In this document: positions 58,018-64,000 of the stretch, piece by piece
Layout: each line of letters starts with the position of its first letter
How positions within the stretch are numbered: the stretch's first letter is position 1
DNA from: Siphonodentalium dalli
Taxonomy: Eukaryota; Mollusca; Scaphopoda; Gadilida; Siphonodentaliidae
DNA: 64,000 nt
Direction of reading: 5' to 3'
NCBI GenBank assembly: GCA_032622095.1
Contig: CP136068.1
Coordinates: 121,773,989 to 121,837,988, forward strand
Notes under the pieces: generated by a model
The model's database searches: none
Seen by the model: only the letters and a program-made list of their open reading frames with translations
What the model was told of the DNA's origin: nothing
Position numbers and translations under genes: made by a program

Positions 58018-58844
58018 TTAAAGGGACTCAAGGCCTTCGAAGTGGGTTCATGGAAAATAACATAAAAGTCTGTAAAACAACTATCATTAACAAGTACAGT
58101 AATGCTCTAATTAATCGACTCCTTAAACACAGCAGAATTATGGGTAACTTTTCAGGATTTTGACGGAAATATGGCTTGTTGCCATTCATCGGATGAATGG
58201 CAACATATAATTTCATCGGAAAGCTCTCCCCGAGAGCTTTCCGATGAATGGCAACAAGCCATATTTCCGACTAAATCCTGAAAAGTTACCCATAATTTTG
58301 CGGTGTTTAAGGAGTCGATTAATTAGAGCATTACTGTACATGGAAAAATAGATTCGCTTCAGTTCACTTTGTTCTTGTTTTAATTATTAATATATCTCCA
58401 TTTAATAATGAGATTTTCCATATTGAAACCATTGTTATGTAAACATTAGTGTTCAGGTAAAATTACTAATAAAACTCCAATTTGTCCAATAAGATACCAA
58501 AGTATAATCAAAATTTGATGGTCAACATTGGAAAAGGTTAAAGCATTGTCAAATATTCTGAAAACCATATTCAGACTAAAATATTTGAACTTACATGATT
58601 AGCGATGTTTATTGACAAATCACTGTGATGGTTTTGTTTACATAAAAATGGTTTTAACACGTGAAATTGCGTTATTGAAGAACTATCAAATTGATAGTTC
58701 TTCAATAACGCAATTTCACGTATCAATAATGAATATAAGAACGAAGTTTATCTATTTCTCCATGTTCTTCTTAGTGGTGATGTTTTTACAGACTTTTATA
58801 TATTTTACACATTCACAGCCTGGGAGTACTTTGGGTCCCTTTAA
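58018..58844. mobile_element. F-family element (copy 2) with nested B element and a perfect palindrome
   Basis: TTAA-AGGGACTCAAGGCCTTCG and TACTTTGGGTCCCT-TTAA. Interior AACCATTGTTATGTAAAC matches F copy 1. A 63-bp near-perfect palindrome (58659-58721) lies in its right half. Confidence 0.8.
58095..58338. mobile_element. B-family foldback MITE nested in F
   Basis: TA-CAGTAATGCTCTAATTAATC and GAGCATTACTG-TA, with a ~25-bp insertion near the centre. Confidence 0.92.
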
Positions 58845-58908
58845 GTGCCATTTTATCAGGGGGACAGAAACAATTAAGGGCAACAACTTCAGAAGGACAC
58901 TTTGTAAA

Positions 58909-59349
58909 CAAGCCTGCAAATATTGTGTCTGTCATTTGCTGAATGAGGTTCCCAGAGGGTGAATTTAATAGTGATGCTATCCTGCACAGCGGGCTAGCAT
59001 CACCAAATTCAACCTCTTGGAACCTCATTTTGCTTAGGCCTCAACTGCTTTGGGAGACCTTGTCTCAGATTGAAGTTCCCTAGTTGAAGTTGGTGATGCT
59101 CACCCATTAGTCACCTCGATTATGCATTTTATCTTCTGCAAATTAGGGGATATAGAAACTTCCCAGAAGGCAGAAAGAGAAAAAGTACCTAAAACATTAT
59201 GTTAATTTGAGACTATAGATACTTCTCATAAGATGAGGTCCCAATAGGGTGAATTTGGTGATGCTAACCCACTGTGCGGGATAGCATCACTAAATTCACC
59301 CTCTGAGGACCTCATTCTGCAAATGACAGACACACTATTTGCAGACTTG
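58909..59349. mobile_element. A-family MITE, 8-bp TSD
   Basis: TTTGTAAA and TTTGTAAC flank CAAGCCTGCAAATATTGTG and CTATTTGCAGACTTG. Confidence 0.92.
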
Positions 59350-59416
59350 TTTGTAACTTATGCATTTGTACAAATGTCAGCCTGTGTTGAGGGCAAGGTT
59401 GCAAGTTCACAAGGTG

Positions 59417-59657
59417 TTAACCCTTTGAGTGCCTGGTCAATTTTTGTATCAACCCATATACCCTGTGCCAATGCATTCTCTTATATATGCGAGTCGACCA
59501 TAGGTCGCCTCGCATATATAAGAGAATGCATTGGCTTAAATTTTTTTTTTTTTTTTTTGGATTTTACAATTTTAATAATTTATTCTTATATTCTTTAACA
59601 GACTTATTTTGCAGGTTTAGGGCCGATGAGATCGACCCCTGGCACTCAAAGGGTTAA
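59417..59657. mobile_element. C2-family MITE
   Basis: TTAA-CCCTTTGAGTGCCTGG and CTGGCACTCAAAGGG-TTAA, in the opposite orientation to most C2 copies; one palindromic module. Confidence 0.93.
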
Positions 59658-59847
59658 TCCGCATCGACACCAAATCTGATTCAAATATTTATGAATATCC
59701 AATTTATCCCCATCATTGTCACAATGTTGCGATTTTAACACATGATGATAATGAAACAGTTTTGATAGATGCATCTATGATATTTGTTGCAACACACATA
59801 TTGTGTTAAAATACAAATGATGGTTCATTATATATGCAACCTAAAAT

Positions 59848-60101
59848 CAAGACTTCAAATAGGGTGTCTGTCATTTGCAGAATGAGGTCCCCAGAGGGTG
59901 AATTTAGTGATGCTACCCCGCATAGCGGGCTAGCATCACCAAATTCACCCTCTGGGGACCTCATTCTGCTTACACCTCAGCAGAATGAGGTTCCCAGAGG
60001 GTGAATTTGGTGATGCTAGCCCGCTATGCGGGGTAGCATCACTAAATTCACCCTCTGGGGACCTCATTCTGCAAATGACAGACACCCTATTTCAAGGCTT
60101 G
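59848..60101. mobile_element. A-family MITE with exact 8-bp TSD
   Basis: CCTAAAAT flanks both sides (59840-59847 and 60102-60109). The two inner hairpins are nearly perfect, so this is one of the youngest A copies. Confidence 0.95.
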
Positions 60102-60194
60102 CCTAAAATTCGCGAGAGATGTGATGTCATAAAGGCATACTGGTAATATTTTATGATCAATCATTTAATTGCTGGTTAATTGCATTATCGGATG

Positions 60195-60370
60195 GGTATC
60201 AACGTAATTCTTCGATTGATCTATGAAAGTATAGATGCATCAGTAGACGAACAACATATTGTATCATTCTGCATTGCGGAATTACACTTTGCAGAATTAT
60301 AATATAGTTATTAATATAGTTGTTCGTCTACTAATACATCTACACACTCATAGATCAATCGAAAAATGAA
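60195..60370. mobile_element. Unclassified foldback
   Basis: TTCGATTGATCTATGAAAGT and GTAGACGAACAAC at left are mirrored by GTTGTTCGTCTAC and TCATAGATCAATCGAA at right. The TSD was not resolved. Confidence 0.65.
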
Positions 60371-61035
60371 GTTGATGGCTTATCATTACAACGAAAATAC
60401 TTTATTTTCAACTATCTACTATTAATCCATCCCTGAAAATAAATTGACAAAACAGGATTTTCCGTTGGACAATCTCCAAATCTGGTTGATGGGGCGAAAA
60501 TAAATTGGCAACGACCGAGCGAAACTTTCAGAAAATAAGCACACCTGAACATAAATTTTCTTCAATAAACTATTCATGATCAAGAAAATACTTCTCGTTT
60601 GCCTACCATTTACGTTTAAATACGCGAAACGTCTTAATAATTATCAACACACAGAGACTCAAATTTGTAGCGATGGTCCCTGACTGGTTAGTGATCTCCA
60701 GTGATATTGATAACATCCGATGTAAACAAATGCCATGGTCAGATATAATGTTCTCATGACAAATGATATACATCATTATCTATGGTATGAAGTAGACATT
60801 TTTTTAATATGGTTGTAATCGGGTAACACATTTTATTTATTTCCAATAAAATTATCCATGTTCATTTGACTTCATCAGCCCATTGATCATTGTGTTTCAT
60901 TATTTTTCGCACTAACTATACATTGTCATGGACGTTTTTCTGAAAATTGGGCAAATAAAAATGTGGCACAAATTTTGAGCATTCAGTCGAGTGTTGCAAA
61001 AACATGAACATGGCTGAAATGCAATGACAGAAGTA
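60371..61035. other. No feature recognised
   Basis: Unique AT-rich DNA. Confidence 0.45.
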
Positions 61036-61138
61036 TATGGTAATGCCCTAAATAATCGACTCCTTAACCGACTAAATCCTGAAAAATTACCCATAATTTT
61101 GCTGTGGTTAAGGAGTCGACTAATTAGAGCATTACTGC
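61036..61138. mobile_element. B-family MITE, internal deletion derivative
   Basis: GGTAATGCCCTAAATAATCG is joined through CTTAACCGACTAAATCCTGA to AGAGCATTACTG; both end motifs are kept. Confidence 0.8.
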
Positions 61139-61848
61139 ATTGTACAATCCGTAAGGAACAGAAACATGCAATATAATCATCAACTACTTTGTCAAGCGTT
61201 TCTAGCATTGAGTTTTCAAGATGTTTTTTCACAACGAACGATTCCACTGGAATACTTGTTCAACGCTTTTGTGTCATCCGTGATGTCATGGGGGGCTACG
61301 GTTAGACCAGCCCATATTTTCTTGGAGTATAACTATGCAAGGTGACTCGTCCACTGCAATATCTATACACTGGTAGATCAGGTCGTGTACTAGCCTCTCA
61401 ACCAATCAAATGCACATATTTCAATGAAATCAAAAGTAGTTATAATTATATCTGTAAACATATTTATGTCTATGTGCCTTATTTTCTATTTTCGCAAACT
61501 ACACGATGTGGATGTAAAGGTTTAAAGTGATGATGTAGGAATGCAGAATTAACTTATTATTTTTATATCCAAATTGTCAGCACGCTTTTCATTCTTATAT
61601 ATTAATTATATATATGCAGCGACTTTCATTGGAGGAATCATTGCCGCTTGTTTATTGGCAAAAATTAATCCCGAATTAAGGAATAAATGTTTACGTTGCG
61701 CATAGTTCAGACGTTATGTTTTCTGAAATGCTAAGACCAGTGCAGTTGGAATTTTCAAAAATATTTGTCGAATGATACATTCTTTCAGAGGGCAAAGTGC
61801 CCTGGTATTCATTAATCAGTTTGATTCACTGAAATGAGTACATAATAT
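61139..61848. other. No feature recognised
   Basis: No coding or repeat signal that I can support. Confidence 0.45.
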
Positions 61849-62299
61849 GTGACCCGCCATATCAAATCCAGTCGGGATTTTTTTACCCTGTGCCAATGCA
61901 TTCTCTTATATATGCGAGTCGACCATAGGTCGCCTCGCATATATAAGAGAATGCATTGGCCTAACAATTTTTTACAATTTTAATAATTTTTTCTTGTATT
62001 CTTTAACAATTTTATAATTTCACCCATACAGAGCCCCAGACAAACATGAGCAGACAAAACTCTTCTATATGCTTCTATATATGTGTGGGGCTCCCTGCAG
62101 GGTAATGGATGTTTTTTATTTTATGTCCTAAAAATTTTAAGAAACATTTATTTAAAAAAAATGATAAAATATTGTTAGGCCAATGCATTCTCTTATATAT
62201 GCGAGGCGACCTATGGTCGACTCGCATATATAAGAGAATGCATTGGCACAGGGTAAAAAAAATCCCGACTTACAACTGGATTTGATATGGCGGGTCACA
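61849..62299. mobile_element. D-family element (TA TSD), uninterrupted
   Basis: TA-TGTGACCCGCCATATCAAATC and GATTTGATATGGCGGGTCACA-TA, with one complete palindromic module near each end and GGGGCTCCCTGCAGGGTAAT between. Confidence 0.92.
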
Positions 62300-62306
62300 T
62301 ATGACA

Positions 62307-62946
62307 TTAACCCTTTCTATACTAAATACTCATTGACGAGTAGTTCACTTAGGAAATGTTCAGATAATAAAGGCAACAAATAGCTATCTTAACCTTTCCC
62401 ACCAATGAATATAAATCATTCAGTACTTTCATAATATGTTGTCTGCTTTTATTACATGAACATTCCTCCAAATGAATAATAAACCATTGCAATATATTTA
62501 CATACACCTGATATCTCTTCCGATTTCCCCATAGCGTTACGGTAGACACGCCCCGTATTCAATGCGTTCATAAGCCTATGAACGTAACGTGACGTCACTT
62601 TCAATGTCGTTCATAGGTTTATGAACACATAAATAGCGAAATAGGGCGAAATAGGGCGAAATATAGAGCGAATATATAGAAATAGGAAACTATTTTTATA
62701 AACGAAATAACGGACATATTTGGAAAAGTGTTTTAAAGAGCGTAAGTATATAAATATAAATAATAAACGGCCGATTCAACGTGGTCATGTGTTTTGACCG
62801 CGATAAAAAAATCAGCAAACTCTGCATGAACCCCGAAGAATTTTTCTCGCGGTCAAAATCCCATGACCACATTGAAACCGCCGTTCATTTCTTATGTATA
62901 CTTCTATAACTGTGTGGAAGAATCTATTTAGTATTGAAATGGTTAA
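62307..62946. mobile_element. C4-family element, longest copy (640 bp)
   Basis: TTAA-CCCTTTCTATACTAAATAC at left and TCTATTTAGTATTGAAATGG-TTAA at right. The interior has a ~30-bp inverted pair (GTGGTCATG...GACCGCG at 62779 and CGCGGTC...CATGACCAC at 62850), repeated AGGGCGAAAT, and TGACGTCA at 62590. Confidence 0.7.
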
Positions 62947-63166
62947 AAATGCTATTCGATTGGCACTTTAGTGCTTCTCCTCTAACAAAAATGCACTTCA
63001 TAGAAGTTTTGTCCTGTCTCCCCCCTTTGCCCTTGGTTACTTCCTTCAACCCTATGAACGTGTTCATACACCTATAAACATGTGACATAAATTACAAATA
63101 GGCAAAAAGGCAAAAAGAAAGTTTAATTCATGTTATGGTCATAAATATAAAGTATTTAAATCTTAC

Positions 63167-63255
63167 CTAGAAGCAGTTTGTAGAATAGAAAAGCCAAACA
63201 AAGAAAACACAAAAATCCATATGGACTGCATATCAGAGTGTTGATTTAAATGCAT
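63167..63255 (-). CDS. Candidate first coding exon with signal peptide
   Basis: Read on the minus strand, two in-frame ATGs (at 63255 and 63231) lead into a strongly hydrophobic stretch, MQSIWIFVFSLFGFSILQTA, that looks like a secretory signal peptide. It ends in AG followed by GTAAG, a near-consensus splice donor. An in-frame TAG lies upstream of the first ATG. A signal exon is what the Ig exons further along the same strand (14958 down to 10635) lack. However, the donor leaves two bases (phase 2), while the first Ig exon needs one, and direct joining would give an immediate stop. So at least one exon of 3n+2 bases is missing from my annotation, or this exon belongs to another transcript. 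Confidence 0.42.
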
Positions 63256-63912
63256 TTGCCGAACACAGAACTATATAGTAATCCTCTCAACCAATATTAA
63301 AGTTAAAAATACAAACAATACCATTGGAATTTGAGCGGAGTATGTCACACTGAATATCACCTAACAATTTCACTCATATCTGCCAAGCAATACCAACAAA
63401 ACATTATGCGAAACTTCACACCATCTCGACACGCATACTTTGATTTCACGCCAAACTTGAGATTTGAATGCCTTCAGTGAAAAGCCAATTCTCAACAATA
63501 GGTTGTGGGTTTTCTAAAGGCGAGTGTACTATCACAATGATTACAGGCCTCTAGCAGGGAGTTTTGAGCAAACCAGCCAATCCTAGTGTAGGAAGACTAT
63601 ATGATTGAAAAGCTAGATAAAGGGGCATACTTCTATTGCTTTACCTTCTTAGATAATATAATTTTAAGTTGGCGATTTTTACCCAATTTTGTTAAAACTT
63701 ACAGCATCGGAGAGGTGTACACAGTCACGGACAAGGAGTGTAATTTCATGAATCATTTCACGCATATAAATTGGGACAAATGCAACAATTAAAGGTGACT
63801 AATATCACCATGCATTGACTGTAAATATTAACAAACCACAGATATTATATTCTATCCCTTGTATATGGGAAATACATACATGTATATGATGAATCAGGGA
63901 CAAGCCTGGACA
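63256..63912. other. Region upstream of the candidate first exon (minus-strand gene)
   Basis: If 63167-63255 is a first exon, its 5' UTR and promoter would lie here. ACTATATAGT at 63270 is TATA-like but too close to the ATG to be decisive. The plus-strand frame at 63601-63792 has no recognisable domain. Confidence 0.3.
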
Positions 63913-64000
63913 TTTTACCCTTTCAGTGCCGAGTCCGATTTTTGTATCAACCCATATTTCCTTGATCATTTTTCAAATTTATTTATTATAATAATGTGAT
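63913..64000. mobile_element. C2-family MITE, cut by the window edge
   Basis: TTTA-CCCTTTCAGTGCCGAGTCC followed by CCTTGATCATTTTTCA, as in the copy at 28943; it continues beyond 64000. Confidence 0.85.

Noticed and set aside
62586-62597. CRE-like TGACGTCA as a promoter of the Ig gene
   Set aside because: It lies downstream of the candidate first exon in gene direction and inside a C4 element.

Overview
This is eukaryotic, AT-rich, gene-poor DNA, almost certainly from an invertebrate animal. The evidence is spliced immunoglobulin-domain exons with GT/AG borders and matching phases, LINE remnants, Helentron-type elements with ~160-bp core repeats, and very many MITEs. Such core-repeat elements are well known in molluscs, but the phylum cannot be fixed from the sequence. 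There are no bacterial operons, rRNA genes or CRISPR arrays.

The one host gene I can support lies on the minus strand. Three exons (14680-14958, 11647-11793, 10635-10790) join in phase 1 and encode two tandem Ig domains. Their spacing and linker residues most resemble the N-terminus of Sidekick-type homophilic adhesion receptors. The rest of the gene must lie beyond the left edge. A possible signal-peptide exon lies at 63167-63255. If it is the same gene, its first intron exceeds 48 kb and holds most of the window. Its donor phase (2) does not fit the next known exon (needs 1), so an exon is missing or the link is wrong.

Almost everything else is repeat. I assigned families by terminal inverted repeats (TIRs) and target-site duplications (TSDs) read directly: family A (hAT-like, 8-bp TSD); family B (TA TSD, CAGTAATGCC ends, mariner-like foldback); families C1-C4 (TTAA TSD, CCCTTT ends, piggyBac-like); D (TA TSD, TGTGACCC ends); E and F (TTAA TSD, AGG ends); G (hAT with a BED-finger remnant, 8-bp TSD); K (TAA TSD, GGCC ends, Harbinger-like); M (6-bp TSD); O (long TIRs, perhaps Mutator-like); P (4-bp TSD, unassigned); Helentron-like elements with tandem cores; three LINE 3' fragments and a tRNA-derived SINE-like unit. 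Many are nested, so empty and filled sites can be compared within the window.

Layout: 1-8.8 kb, MITEs plus a nearly identical 3.55-kb tandem duplication; 8.8-15 kb, the Ig exons with a same-strand LINE and MITEs between them; 15-21 kb, MITEs and a LINE RT fragment; 21.7-24.1 kb, long-TIR element O; 24-33 kb, dense nesting of C1, C2, C4, K and P; 33.7-38.2 kb, two Helentron-like elements; 38-52 kb, elements A-G and M; 52-57 kb, mostly unannotated DNA with poly-C/G runs; 57-62.9 kb, further A, B, C, D and F elements; 63.2 kb, the possible first exon. Coordinates and identities were read by eye.
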